Positions 52,640 through 64,000 of a stretch of DNA of 64,000 nt are shown one piece after another (position 1 is the first letter of the stretch; every line of letters begins with the position of its first letter). This stretch comes from Latrodectus hesperus (Eukaryota > Arthropoda > Arachnida > Araneae > Theridiidae). The DNA lies in NCBI GenBank assembly GCA_037975125.1, contig CM075857.1:89905199-89969198 (forward strand), written 5' to 3'. The notes under the pieces were generated by a model. That model saw only the letters and a list, made by a program, of their open reading frames with translations. It had not been told where the DNA came from and did no database searches. Both the position numbers and the translations under genes were made by a program.

Positions 52640-52980
52640 TTATTTATCGCCTTTTAGTGTGTCGTAATCAACCTTGGCATGGACATTAAACAAAAATGAA
52701 GCAATGTGCCAAAGTTGGTTCACTCACCTCAAAAATAGCTGCGAGTCGGCAAACGCCATCATCTGAACGCAACAAAAGTTATTTTTTTATCTTTTCCAAT
52801 CCGTGGCTGAAGTGACGTCACTGGTTACGTCACAAGAAACTGCACGGAGCTCGCTCGGAACGCGAGAAGTTTTCCCCTCATTTTCCAGTTAGTCCGCACA
52901 CGTGTGCGGCGGTTGCCTAGGCTGCTGCCTCCGAGGATCACATTTTGATCCGCATCCTCTTACCTTCTTTTTTCTTCTAC
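52640..52980. promoter_or_regulatory. GC-rich promoter-like island with two CREs and an E-box palindrome
   Basis: Contains a CRE palindrome TGACGTCA (52813-52820) and a second CRE-like TTACGTCA (52825-52832). A 16-bp perfect palindrome CCGCACACGTGTGCGG (52894-52909) has a CACGTG core. An RFX X-box-like GTTGCCTAGGCTGC (52912-52925) and CCAAT (52796-52800) are also present. CpG dinucleotides are dense for this window. On the minus strand a GATAAAAAAATA stretch (52791-52780) lies about 26 bp before a TTCAGATG. The site density is the strongest promoter or enhancer evidence here; activity is inferred. Confidence 0.55.
52728..52762 (-). CDS. Candidate first coding exon, unknown product
   Basis: Downstream of the CRE cluster on the minus strand, two ATG codons (from 52762) open MMAFADSQLFL. 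The segment runs 35 nt to a consensus donor TGAG|GTGAGT (intron from 52727), leaving two bases. The TTCAG before the ATG could instead be an acceptor. The short peptide loosely recalls the N-terminus of BAB-type BTB proteins (..QLF.LRWNN), but 11 residues cannot establish that. No second exon is identified. Confidence 0.2.
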
Positions 52981-55399
52981 TCATGACCTTCGATTATTAA
53001 AAAAAAAGATACATTGTAAATGCGCTTGAATATAATCTGATTACAATGGATTTTTTCAAGGATTGCGCTTATCGCCGAGATTACTTCTTTGCGAAATAAA
53101 AGGTAGGAAATGTATTTATCTCCCAAATAAAAATAAAAGCTATGTAGATTCTTTTGAATTTTTAAATCAGGTTTTTTCAATTCTGTTGTTTTACTAGTGC
53201 TGTTTTTGTTACCATTATATTAAAATGTTCGATGTTAATCCACACTTTTAAATAAGCTTGATTGCTCGGTATTACAGGTACATACATTTCATCATTATAA
53301 AATTGTTTGTTAATCACATTATTAATTATATTCTACTGGAAACCAATTAATGGTTTATCAAGAATTAGCCGCAAAGTTTGAATATTATTAACATAATAAA
53401 TATAAATAACTAAATAAATATAAATATTAATTACTCTAATAATATAAAAAAATTAATATAAATTACTCTAATAAATATAAATTACTATTTTGCTTAGTAA
53501 AGTATTGACGAAATATAAATTTCAGATTTCCATTAAGCACTGTATGTATCGTTCGAATTTCATAACACTAATAAAAATCACTTACATAAAATTATGATAT
53601 TAATATTACACACATAAAAATAAAATTACAATCAAAAATATTTTACTTATTAATTTTTAAGTACATTATTATTACATATTCCTTTTGAATATTTAGCAGT
53701 TTTCGATTAGTCCTTTATTCCACATTCCTTTTAACACTGTTTTCCAAATTTAACATTAAATTTATGCCTAAATGATTTAAAAATTATTTTATTGCTTTAT
53801 TTCCATATGCATTTAGCTTATTACAAATTACTTTCATAAAATGCTTTTATTTTTGAAGTTATGGTTAGCAAAACATGTGAAGTCATTCATAAGTGTTGTC
53901 ATTAATTAAATATAAATTTAAGTCGGTAATAAATTTTCAAAAATGTAAAATTAATATAAAAGCTTTTACAGTTTTTGAATATTTTATTAATTTTCTTAGT
54001 AATACATATACAGCAATGAAAATTTATTAAATACAAGTATTTCATTACAAAATTATTTCCTATCAATGCCAAATTATTTTCTAAACTAATTATAATTTAA
54101 TCTTCTGCGCATTATTTTTCATTTGGTAAAACTATTTGCAAGAGAAAAATGATGCACGCTCTTACAAATTTCAATTTGTGAAACAAAGTATGCTGTTCAT
54201 AGTATTTTTCTTGTCAAATACTAATTGAAGAAAATGGAACGAGAAATACCTATTATAAAGACTGAGATAATTACCATAAATCACGTTCTGCTTTTAGTCG
54301 TACATAATTTGTAATTCAGAAATAGTTTTATTTTCTTAATTACAGAATATTTCTTGTTAAAGAAATATTGGAATACATTTTCGAACTAATGAACTGCTAA
54401 AAAATACAAAATTCAGATTTATATTATGGTGTTTTTTGTTCAATTTATATTAATATACGGAATAGTTTCTATAGAAATTAAACCTTTTCTTTTAATTCGA
54501 GAAGTAATAAAGTTAAATTTACGAAAATTTGGAGCATTGTTCTAAAGAGAATTATTTTCAATTATTTATCATTTGTTATATCATTATGATACAATTTAAC
54601 CTTATTTTATAGGAAAATTATTATTAAAATATATTAATCTCTTTTTAGTTTATTAAGAATAATAGTTTTTATAATTATATACATTTATCAGTCATTAGAT
54701 ATATAACAACATTTATCATTTTAATGTCCTATTTCAAGATATATTTATATGATTTAATTGTATATAGAAAGATATGATTAATTGAAATTTCGACTGGGTT
54801 AATCACATGACAATAATGATTGTTATCGTAAAAATAATTGTAGTCAATATTTTTAAATATTATTATTAAAGTATTTAATATTTAAATTAATTATTATTTA
54901 TTCATATGTAGATTTAGATTTTAAAACGTATTGGGTGAAATTAATTTATTACATTAAATGCCATACATAATATCTTAATTAAATATTTAAGCAGTCATCA
55001 GAATAAGAAACAAGTATGCTATTATAAAAGTTTATGAAATAAACATTTTCGAGGAAAGTATTTCGTAAACATTTTAAGGAAATATTTGTCATTCTTATCC
55101 AGAATAACCACTTACGCACAGTATAGATAACTTTGTTGTCGAAAAGATAAAAATATTTTGAGTCTCGTTATAGTTTGAGTTCATATTTAATTATAATCAA
55201 TTTTATATTTATTTCAAGCCCTATTAAATAGCTTAAAATTCATGTATGTTTACAAAAGATATGGAAATGTGAATTGTCATCTTTAAGTCACAAAGTTGAA
55301 AATTATTTGTAAAACTTCACTTTTTTTGAAGAATGCCTAAATTGTATTTTAAAAAAAAATCAAAAATTCTATAAAGTTATAAAGTTGTCACAATTTTCA
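52981..55399. other. AT-rich background with one short tandem array
   Basis: No gene seen. The array at 53393-53487 is listed separately. Confidence 0.75.
53393..53487 (+). repeat. Short AT-rich tandem array
   Basis: Units of the form AATATAAATTACTCTAAT recur three to four times with variation. Confidence 0.7.
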
Positions 55400-56100
55400 G
55401 TGTCGGAGGACATTTCTTAATGGCCTTAGAAGATTAAGCTTATGGCACTATTCTCTTCTCGCCAAATGTTCAGCATTCAGAGATTGATACTACAAATATA
55501 TTTTTCGCTTTTTTTTTGGCGAAGAACGATGGAAAAAAGTGCATTAAAAAGAGATGAAGCCAAATGATACGCCAAACGTTAAAGGAAAGTGAAATCGAAG
55601 ATGAGTTCCGGAACTGAACTGCAGTTTCTGCCCGGGTTTTTAATTTATTCTCTCGTTTTTCATTCCCACCATCAATGTGTGTTTCCCTAAAACTGGCAAC
55701 GAAAAAAAAATACATCAAAGCTTAGCTCATCATCAAATATAGAGTTGAGGGAGGGAGAACTGACATAACCGCACACGTTCACTGTAACCGAGACTGACGA
55801 CCATATTAAACGATGGTTTTTCTATAGTTTAAATCTGATAAGATAGCAGATAACAAATGGTCCGTACTAACGAAAAATCGATGAAAATTTCATTACGCCT
55901 TTTTTCTATCGATATGTTCTTAGGGCCATGAAGTTGTGGATGATTTTCAGTTGTATTTTTTCAACGCTTTGCACTCAAAATTTTCTCGTGCAACTTATCG
56001 GCAGCTTAGATGATCGTCCATTAATTCGCGATAAATTCAGATGTAAGTCGAAGAATATCTTTCCGATTTACTGAATGACCGTACTTAATGTTTATTTAAG
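55400..56100. promoter_or_regulatory. GC-richer island 20 with GATA cluster, RUNX and DRE sites
   Basis: TGATAAG (55836-55842) and AGATAAC (55848-55854), with an intervening GATAG, lie within 20 bp. A RUNX-type AACCGCA (55767-55773) and a perfect DRE core TATCGATA (55907-55914) are nearby. An 82-codon minus frame (55718-55470) has no domain. Clustered GATA sites fit an enhancer, which is inferred. Confidence 0.4.
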
Positions 56101-57539
56101 ACAAATCCCAAACCTTGCTCATCATATGTTTTAAAGAAATTGAATAATTTTTTTGTTTATATTACACATTCTGTATATAAATGCCATGTATAAATCTATA
56201 TTACTAGTAATTGACTGCAAAAAATTTTATAAGTTAAAGTAAAATAAGTAAGTTATTTTTAATGAGAAATAGTTGTATATCTGGACGGAAACTGTCTTTA
56301 AGACAAAATATTCATTTTTCCCAATGTCTTTAAATACTTATTCGTAAAAATATTTCTGATATAAACATTTAATTCAAAGATTTATATCCCTATTAATTAA
56401 AAACTTTCATAAAAAATTCTGATATTTTTATGTGATTAGTGTTTTTACTATTTGTTGCTGTGTTAATGATATTGACGATCATTTTCTTGAGCTTTGATAT
56501 CAAATTTTATGGCTTACAAGTTTGTTCTTATTTAAATGAGTAAATTAGTAAAATTCTTTTATAAAAATTGAGAGTTATAGATTATATCCCTATTAAAAAA
56601 TTGAAAATTTTTATATAATTCTGACTTTTTATGTGAAAACTATATTGACAGCCATTTTCTTGTTTTTTTTTTATATCAAATTTTATGCCCTACAAGTTTG
56701 TTTTTCTTATTTGAATAAGGAAAGTAGTAATATTCTTGGATAAAAATGGAGAGTGATAGATTGTGTTTCATTTTAAATTATTGAAAATATACATCCCTTT
56801 TTAAATTAAAATATGATCAAATTTTATTGCCTATCAACCTTGGATAGGTAAAGGAGCACTTTGTTGATTTATTATTACGTGTCGCTGAAAGAATTTTGGG
56901 TTTTCATTTTTGCAGTATATGATTATAATCTAATTCCTGGTAAATAATTAAGTTTTGAATTTTTTTTATCTTAAATTAATTATTTACATTTTTTTATAAC
57001 ATTTTGTTTCACTCTGTTGATATGTAACATTAATAATAAAAGAGATTCACAAAAATGTTGTTTAATTCTTAAATAAATTAAGCTTATAATGTTGAAAATT
57101 TTATCATACAGCAGAAAACAATCAGTACTATAACTAATCCATGAATATATATTTATATTTACTCAAGATTAAAAGTAATAATCTTAAATATCATGAAATT
57201 TTTAATAACAAGTTTAAGATAATTTGTTCTTGAGAATTTTCGTTGTAATATTCCCAATACAAATGAATATTTCATTTATTCATCAAAAATTATTTAATTA
57301 GGCTTAAAAATATGCATATATTTTTAAAAAATGTAGCAATTGATGTGCTAAGGAAAAAAGTATACGCAAATAAAAAGAATATGAGTGTTCCAAGAATATT
57401 CAGTACCTCCAATAGCTTTTTTATTTGATTACTTTCTCTGCATTTAACTGGTATATAATAATTGTCATTCTGATATATATTTCAACAGCAATAAGTTTTT
57501 AAACGTACAATTATGATCCAATAATTTCGCAAAATCTCC
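56101..57539. other. AT-rich background with one tandem duplication
   Basis: No gene seen apart from the duplication listed at 56380-56760. Confidence 0.75.
56380..56760 (+). repeat. Diverged tandem duplication, unit about 200 bp
   Basis: Copy A (about 56380-56579) and copy B (56580-56760) share TTATATCCCTATTAA, AATTCTGA..TTTTTATGTGA, ATATTGAC..CATTTTCTTG, ATATCAAATTTTATG and TACAAGTTTGTT, then a final GAGAGT.ATAGATT. A weaker third echo (GATCAAATTTTATTGCCTA) follows near 56815. Older than the 2.5 and 23.3 kb duplications. Confidence 0.88.
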
Positions 57540-57900
57540 GTAAGAATCAACTTTGGTTTGTGTTTTATTCATGCTGGGTAACATACTAAAAAACCAGAAT
57601 TTGTCAGTGTATCTCCTAATGAGAGATTCAAATGAAACTTCAGAGAGTTCATTGTAGGTTTCTATTTGTGGAACATTCCTTCTTCACTTTTTTTCCATCA
57701 TGTTTAAGATGTGTTTTCCTCATTTTCTGGAAGATTTTTTTGCTCTCCTTTGCAGTCCAAAGATTTAGTAGATTCCCTTAAAATCTTTATAGGTGTTTGT
57801 GCGATGACAGGGTGGAAGTTGTTGACTGAAGTGAAATTTCGTCTTTGTGTCATTTGCCGCCATCTTGCTTTACAGATATTTCAAAGAACACATTAAACAG
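57540..57900. promoter_or_regulatory. GC-richer island 21 with a consensus YY1/Pho site
   Basis: GCCGCCATCTTG (57856-57867) is a full match to the YY1 consensus in reverse. Frames of 61-63 codons (57711-58036) have no known domain. YY1-type sites are also seen at 10.9, 20.6 and 46.06 kb. Confidence 0.35.
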
Positions 57901-59729
57901 GAAAACAATTCTCTTTACAAGTGCACCTTTATTTGCTAATACAAAGACTATTTATGTGTTTTTTTTCCTAGTAGGAAGTATACTTATATCATTATATGTT
58001 TTGTTATCTTTACTTCCTCGTATTTTGAGTTCATAAAGTATAAAGTTGATTTTATAGTCCTAGCAATTATTCTAGTTGCTTCTCTAAAATGTCAAGTATG
58101 CATTTTTTTCAATATGTAGTGGAATCAATTGCTCAAAAATTATATATATTAACATTAGAATAAAAACTTTTAGTTTATTTAGCTTAATCTTATAATTAAA
58201 TTATAAAAATGACAAATTTTATTTAAATTGTGTATACATTTCCGCAAATGCATGATGATCTATGCTGGTAAAATCCATACCAACAAGCTTAAAATTGTAT
58301 TATTAAAATAACTAATGTTATATGCTCGTTGCATTGCTTTAATTAAAACTGAATATTCTTATATGTACGTTATTATTGCACTTAACTCAAGACAAATTGA
58401 CGTACAGAAATTGTGGCTGATGTTTGAGGTTTTTAATTTTATAGGGATATTAAATATATACATATAATATCATTAACGAAAACTCTACCAAATTATAACT
58501 GTATAAGTTTGCCTTTTTCAGAATAATCATTGAAGTATATTTGTAAAAACATTAGTTGAGAAAAATTTGTTATTATTATAGTTCTTTCAGAATCATAACT
58601 TGCTTTTTCGTTGATATTTTTAACGCAGCTTTTCTTTCTATATCCAACCGTTAAATATTTAAAAATATGTGGAAATACAATTTCCAATACGCATGTACTT
58701 CATTTTTAATTGAACCTTCAATTGTTTAATAGTGCCCTAATAATATATTCGTATTTAAAATTTTATTATCCACTAAAAAGATAACAGGCTCCTCTTACTC
58801 AGGTTCAAGAAATATTTCACAAGTTTTGTTAGTTTCCCATGAATAGGTGAAACTTTAAAGGTGAAAGAAAGTTGACTTTATTTAAAAAGAATATGATTAA
58901 GTTATTGCGAGAGAATGGTATTTAATATCGAAATAAACGTCGTGAATTTTGAAAAAGAACGACAACTTTCAATGAAATGTTTAATATAAATTTTAATTTT
59001 ACAGGAACCTCGAAAGTTCTAGATTTTTAAAATTCCCAATTCAACTAATTTCAAAATTTTCCCAATTTTCTATATCTGGCAATTTGAATTTTATTGGTAT
59101 GATTTCTCTTTATACATTACAGTCAGTATACATTACATGGTGAGTCTTTCGCATGAAAAACTATAAAAAACGTTCTTAAAATTCATATATGGGTGAAAGT
59201 TATAAATTTTTATTACCGATTTAATTATGTTGTGAAAAATTTGATTTGATAGATCTTATCTTTTGTATAAAACATAAATTTCATTGTGATTGATTGCTAT
59301 ATTCTATTAAAAAAATTAGTAATAAAGCTAAATATGCATACAATTCGTATATGTGATAAAATATATGAGAAAATTTTATCTGTCTGAATATATATTAGTT
59401 TATTTTAAATACATTTTATCACTTGTGAAAAAAAATATTATGAATAAAATATTTTTTCAACTAGCTTTCTATATTTTTGAATTCTTAATTTTCCTATGTG
59501 AGTTCATACATACAAGTTTCTTTTCCTTTGAAAATTATCGCCCACCCCCCTATATGCATGTAAATATTTTTAGAAAAAAATTATTATTATTTTTCAGAAA
59601 AAAATTAAAAAGCGTAAGCTAAAAATCTGGTAAATATTAATTTTTTGTAATAATATTACTACAAAACAAAGTTATAGATTGCATAATTAATTTTTTTTTA
59701 AAAAATAATCAAAGCTAGAAACTCTTAAT
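57901..59729. other. AT-rich background, no gene seen
   Basis: A chance-like TATACATTACA duplication near 59110-59137 mimics a micro-exon before a GTGAGT. Frames at 58493-58687 and 59353-59622 are A/T-driven. Confidence 0.7.
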
Positions 59730-60130
59730 GTGTTACAGTACCAAAACAAAAAATTTGGTGACACAGTCGCGTTAGGTCTCACTCTTGGTTAGGCCCAAGT
59801 CTTGTAGCACAATCACTGGTGAGATATTTCTTTCCATTTACATAATGCAGAAAAGAAATTTAAAAGAGAAAATGATGATTTATAAGATGTTGTCAAGGGG
59901 GATGGGGGATATTCTTCAATACTGAAAGTATTACGGATGCTGCTTCATGATAGATCGGCTTTTCTCTTTTCTACTTCAGTTATTGTAAAAGGTTGCACCA
60001 ATGGGAAGACACTGTTTAAGCTTTCTTTTTAGTTCTCAAGCCTTTGTAGCAAAGCTTTGTCAACCCGACACATTTGCTACTTCAGAAGAAAAATTTTTGC
60101 TTTAGTAATTATAATTAAATCAGTGACTGT
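59730..60130. other. GC-richer island 22
   Basis: Contains GTCGCGTTAGGTCTCACTC (59767-59785) and GGGGGATGGGGGATATTC near 59898. No long frame or known element; it could be a decayed repeat. Confidence 0.3.
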
Positions 60131-60936
60131 AGAATCTGCATTAGTTACATCTTTTTCCTAAAACAATCGTGTAACATAAAAACAACTCGATTTTAAGTCA
60201 TTTAATATGTCGGCGATTACATTAGTTACATTATTAAATAATAATTTGTTATAATTATTTCATGCAATAATGTGTTTTATTAGAGAGAAATGTTATTCGC
60301 AATAAAAATATTGCATGATTTAAAAAATTGAAAAAAAAAAGATTACTAACTCAAATATTTTATTATGTTAAATATATTATTCCGACATAGGTAAATATAG
60401 AAAGAATGTGCATAGATAAGTAATATATTTGTAAAAAAGTATATTATTCTGTAATGGCGCTTGCTAAATTAGTGATTTGTATTCTTGTTTTTAAAATTAT
60501 TCTAATTTGTTATTTGTAAAATTAACTTTCTAGGCATAATTTCTTTTGCATATTTACGAGATTCAAGGTAATTATTTTATTGAAATTTGAATAAACAGTT
60601 ATTTTATACTTAAAATAATGTTTAATAAAACTAATATTATCAATTTGTGATTAGCTGAAATGGTAGTTTTGATCAAATACTTAGATTATTTAACATTTGT
60701 AACATCTGAAATATGTTTTTGTGTTTAATAACATATGCAGGAACACATTTATAAAACGAGTCTTTATTTTAGTAATGACATATTTTAGAAATAGGTAACA
60801 ACTTGTTTCTAAAATGAGTTATAAAAGTGTGTTTTAAGTTCAAATTTAAAATATTTTTACTTGAATTAGTTATTTGTTTGTCTTTTGGTCTAAATTTTTC
60901 TCTTAAGCATTTTGCTGCTGAAATTTATGATTTAAT
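60131..60936. other. AT-rich background, no gene seen
   Basis: No element recognised. Confidence 0.75.
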
Positions 60937-60937
60937 A

Positions 60938-61031
<94 letters not shown>

Positions 61032-61054
61032 ATATATGTGTAGTGATGTGTGTG

Positions 61055-61087
<33 letters not shown>
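60937..61087 (+). repeat. Compound microsatellite (TA)(TGTA)(TG)n, interrupted
   Basis: TA (60937-60962), TGTA (60962-60998), TG (to 61022), an interrupted TATATGTGTAGTGATG part, then TG to 61087. The 97-codon plus frame over it is repeat-derived. Confidence 0.96.
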
Positions 61088-61090
<3 letters not shown>

Positions 61091-62652
61091 ATTACTGTTC
61101 ATATCTTTAAAAAATTATAAAATTATAATTTCATATTTTTTATCGTAATTTAATGAATTTTATAATTCAACTATCTATATTTTAAGTTTTCCTTCATTGT
61201 TTTTTTTATTAAATTATTATTTAGGAAAAAATTTCCAAATTACTATTATTTTTTGTAATAATTAAGAGAAATTTATTTCATAGTTTAATGATTTCTGATA
61301 GGAGAATCAAAAAAATCAAATTATCAATAGAAGTGTAGAAATAAAATTAGAATATAATTTAACAAGTTAGCATATTAACAAGTTTTGTAGTTTTGTATAA
61401 AGTTATTATATTTTAACAATTTAAAGTTTGATCACTTTAAAATAATTTGATTAAATCATGAATGAACATAAATTTTTATTTGTACAACTTACGCGTCTTA
61501 GAAAAGTTAAAAGAAATGGAGTTTCTTGCTCTTTCATCTACAATATTTCAAGATCTTAATTGGTAATGCAATACAATACTTCAAGACCTTAGATTTTTAT
61601 AAGCTTCAGCCGTCTGAATTATTGATTTTGTAATTATTTCTGAAAATTATCTGAAATGTAATCCATATCTAAATTTAATAATATGTGCCTATTTGATAAT
61701 AATATATACCTATTAGTAATAGTATATGCCTATTAATAATATATGCCTAGTTGATTAGATTTCTTAATCAACTAAAAATTGTGTGGAGAATTTTATTCGT
61801 TTTTTAAGCTGTAGATGTAGTAGTAGGATAAGTGCACGAAAATAGTAAAAAAATCAAGATAACAAATCTGCAAAATTGTAACGAGCAATTTGATGTGTTG
61901 ATGTTATCAGTCTCTTCTTTCTTCAAGTGTTTTTATGTTCTTGAATGAATAGATAGGATATTATTTTGGTATTTAAAGAACTAATATATTTTCTACATTA
62001 CAAAATACTTTATAGAGCATAATGAATAGCTTTGCTCGTGGAATAAGAAATACTAGACAAATAACTGCAATAAATATCATTATACTGAATGAAATTAAAA
62101 TATTTTGCATTGAGGTTTAAATTTTTAACAAATTGATGTATGTCCTTTGTGAATGGTAATTTATGTATTTTTCAAAAACAAGTAATGGAACTGGATTGAA
62201 CTATCATAATTTTCCTGCACGTAAGTATACGTAACTCAATTAATACAGAATTGAAATTAAAAAAAATAGTACAGATTTGATGTAAAAAAAGAATATTGAG
62301 AAATATCAATCGAATACACTAATACATATAGTACTAAAAATGCTTTTCAGAAGTTTCTAATATAACTTTAATAAAATATACATAATTTTTCAGCAAACTG
62401 TCTAGACGATATTCAAATTTTCACTTATCTATTTTTGAATACTAGTACCTGAAATTTTATTTAATTTTATATATTCTGTATTTGCATTGATGTCTAAAAA
62501 AGAGACTCAGAATTTTAGATAATATATTACTCAGCTTTATATCAAACTCTTTCTTAAGTAAATTTTAAATAAATTAGTTTAAATAAAAAATATGTTTCGA
62601 ATGGACTTCGTATGTTCATAAAATATTATAATAATTCACTCCAGTTACATTT
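61088..62652. other. AT-rich background with a small array and hairpin
   Basis: No gene seen. The array at 61676-61756 is followed by a hairpin GTTGATTA/TAATCAAC (61750-61772). Confidence 0.7.
61676..61756 (+). repeat. Tandem array, about 20-bp unit, four copies
   Basis: Units of the form AATAATATATGCCTATT recur four times, spaced 18-22 bp. Confidence 0.85.
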
Positions 62653-62949
62653 GCCGACCGATGGCTGAGTGGTTAATGTTCCTGACTCCCGAGCTGTAGG
62701 TCCCAGGTTTGAATCCCAGCTCCGGAATGGATCTTACTTTCTCTTTGTGTTTCTCTGTCCTTTCTTCTGGGATGATGTATGAATGTAGCCCATCCTATAA
62801 AGGGGTTTGTGGTGATATAGCGTGGATAATGCTACTTGCTTTTGTGACTTGGTTCACGGGTTCCCGCTGGGTAACGACAAATGAGTAGCAGTTTCCGGCC
62901 TTATTGTGGCAAAGGATTAGTCACCCAGTGTCCACCGTTGTAAAAAAAA
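62653..62949 (+). mobile_element. SINE family A, full length
   Basis: The head starts GCCGACCGATGG, with A box TGGCTGAGTGG (62662-62672) and B box GGTTTGAATCC (62706-62716, one change from the 7.74 kb copy). The body has CCCATCCTATAAAGGGG, TTCCCGCTGGGTAACGACAA and TCACCCAGTGTCC and ends in an A-rich run. CpG positions present in the other copies are often changed to TpG or CpA here, so it is older. No clear target duplication. Confidence 0.92.
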
Positions 62950-63289
62950 TGTTCATGAAACACTTTGTCACATCATTTGAGTAATATTTAGAAAATAAAT
63001 TTTCTTTGCTTGCATAATCTATTATATATTATGTTGTTATGTATTATAAAGTCTCTGAAATTTTGTGTATTTTACAAATGAACATTGTCATAACGTCTAG
63101 AATTTCTTTTCATATTGGCTTTTTAGATCTTTACGAATATTTATTAAATTTTTGATTTATTGACAAGGGTTAACATCATTAAATTACTATTTATTTTTAT
63201 GTTCATTTAGGAATCCATGACTAAAAAAACTAAACAGCTCAAACTCTTAAAAAAAACTATGTTTCCGTTGAGAAGTAGGTAAACATATT
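62950..63289. other. AT-rich background, no gene seen
   Basis: No element recognised. Confidence 0.75.
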
Positions 63290-64000
63290 TCGTGCCAAAA
63301 TTCATCAAAATAGGTAAACAGAGTAAAGATTTTTCCCTGCCATATTCGTTTCACATCAACGAACTAAGGAAAGTGAAGTCATTTTTATGCGTTACATTTT
63401 TTGACCACGCTGTGTTATTTTATTCTTAACTTCATGCATATTCTCTCAGGGAGATGAAAACCAGGAGATGTGTGGTTAATAAACCACCCTCCTCTTGAGA
63501 GAGGGGTGCATTGCGCATGCCCGAGCTTGTCATGTGAGGGAGGGGATAGTATATCACGTCGCATCTTCCACCTACCATCCTGCACGCAACATCATCAGCA
63601 AGGAAACATCCTTCCAAAAAACATCCCCGTCATCAACCTTGCCTTATCTTCTGGTTTGAATAACACACACAACTCGGCTTTGAGAGGGGAAACGCCGCAA
63701 AAAGTGAGGGGAAAATAGGGAAGAAAAAAGTGGAAAATAAATAAAAACTTTTCCCAGTGCATCGTTTTATTTCCCTTTGCTTACAGGCCTCTCCACAAAC
63801 CTATTTGAAAAGGCATGCTTACGAGAAAAAAAGAAGAGAAAAAAATTGCCTTTTCGCTTCTTTTGCTCTGTCTGTATCAAAACTAAGGTGTTATGATCAT
63901 TTTCTCCTTCTAGTTGTTGGGATGAGTAAGATATGCAGAAAATGGTACGAAACAAGAAAATAGTAATGATAGGGTTTGAAGTAAAGTGGTATGATGCTCT
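63290..64000. promoter_or_regulatory. GC-richer island 23 with inverted RUNX pair
   Basis: GTGGTTAATAAACCAC (63472-63487) contains two RUNX-type sites in inverted orientation. TGCGCATGC (63512-63520) is close to the NRF1 core. Frames of 61-82 codons on both strands (63432-63963) have no known domain. The island continues to near the window edge, so it may be longer. Confidence 0.35.

Noticed and set aside
52728..52762. Start of a BTB-domain gene
   Set aside because: Eleven residues (MMAFADSQLFL) resemble the pattern loosely, but the expected Cys-Leu-Arg-Trp-Asn run is not visible and no second exon was found. Only the exon candidate is kept.
59110..59144. 17-nt micro-exon between CATTACAG and GTGAGT
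   Set aside because: It arises from a local duplication of TATACATTACA; no frame or neighbour supports it.

Overview
The window is 64 kb of very AT-rich eukaryotic DNA; by eye well under one third is G+C, which was not computed. I find no protein-coding gene I can name, no rRNA or functional tRNA gene, no CRISPR array and no prokaryotic feature. It carries at least three kinds of tRNA-derived SINE, very long (AT)n and compound AT/CA/GA microsatellites, and isolated splice-like signals. This points to a chelicerate, most likely an araneomorph spider. The spider assignment is an inference from the SINE style (GGTTCGAATCC-type B box, and a core of the form CGTTAAATCTGT..CAAAGTCCT) and was not checked by a search. 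The stretch is best read as an intergenic region or a very large intron.

Layout: an AT-rich background is interrupted every 1.5-4 kb by islands of about 200-700 bp that are clearly richer in G+C. They lie near 2.0, 4.6, 7.1, 10.9, 15.8, 17.6, 20.5, 23.0, 26.7, 28.3, 30.7, 32.7, 35.0, 37.3, 39.3, 40.8, 46.2, 48.9, 50.3, 52.8, 55.7, 57.8, 59.9 and 63.6 kb. Nearly all the longer open frames fall in these islands, often on both strands at once, so the frames alone do not show coding. Several islands carry recognisable transcription-factor motifs: CRE palindromes at 30.7 and 52.8 kb, YY1/Pho-type GCCGCCAT at 46.1 and 57.9 kb, a GATA cluster at 55.8 kb, paired RUNX sites at 63.5 kb and an E2F site at 48.9 kb. 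The 52.8 kb island is the most promoter-like. A handful of candidate exons with splice signals at both ends (17.3, 28.1 kb on +; 2.2, 12.9, 20.2 kb on -) are listed with low confidence. Their reading phases do not all chain, so no gene model is offered.

Mobile DNA: family A SINEs lie at 7.74 (+), 29.1 (-), 29.7 (-) and 62.65 kb (+); family B at 24.3 (+) and 33.9 kb (+, decayed); family C at 8.64 (+), 44.4 (-) and 51.6 kb (+, without a tRNA head). Five of the nine have exact target-site duplications of 9-15 bp, so they are retroposed insertions with fixed ends.

Structure: there are three tandem duplications of 190-380 bp (2.5-3.2, 23.3-23.85 and 56.4-56.8 kb), several short tandem arrays and many hairpins. 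The most striking is a 90-bp near-perfect palindrome at 52.36-52.45 kb, built as flank-(AT)n-inverted flank and followed directly by a long (AT)n. The same architecture recurs in small form at 41.7 kb, which suggests fold-back synthesis at AT microsatellites. I found no new multi-gene system. The items most worth following are the fold-back palindromes, the modular C-type SINE and the regularly spaced island series.
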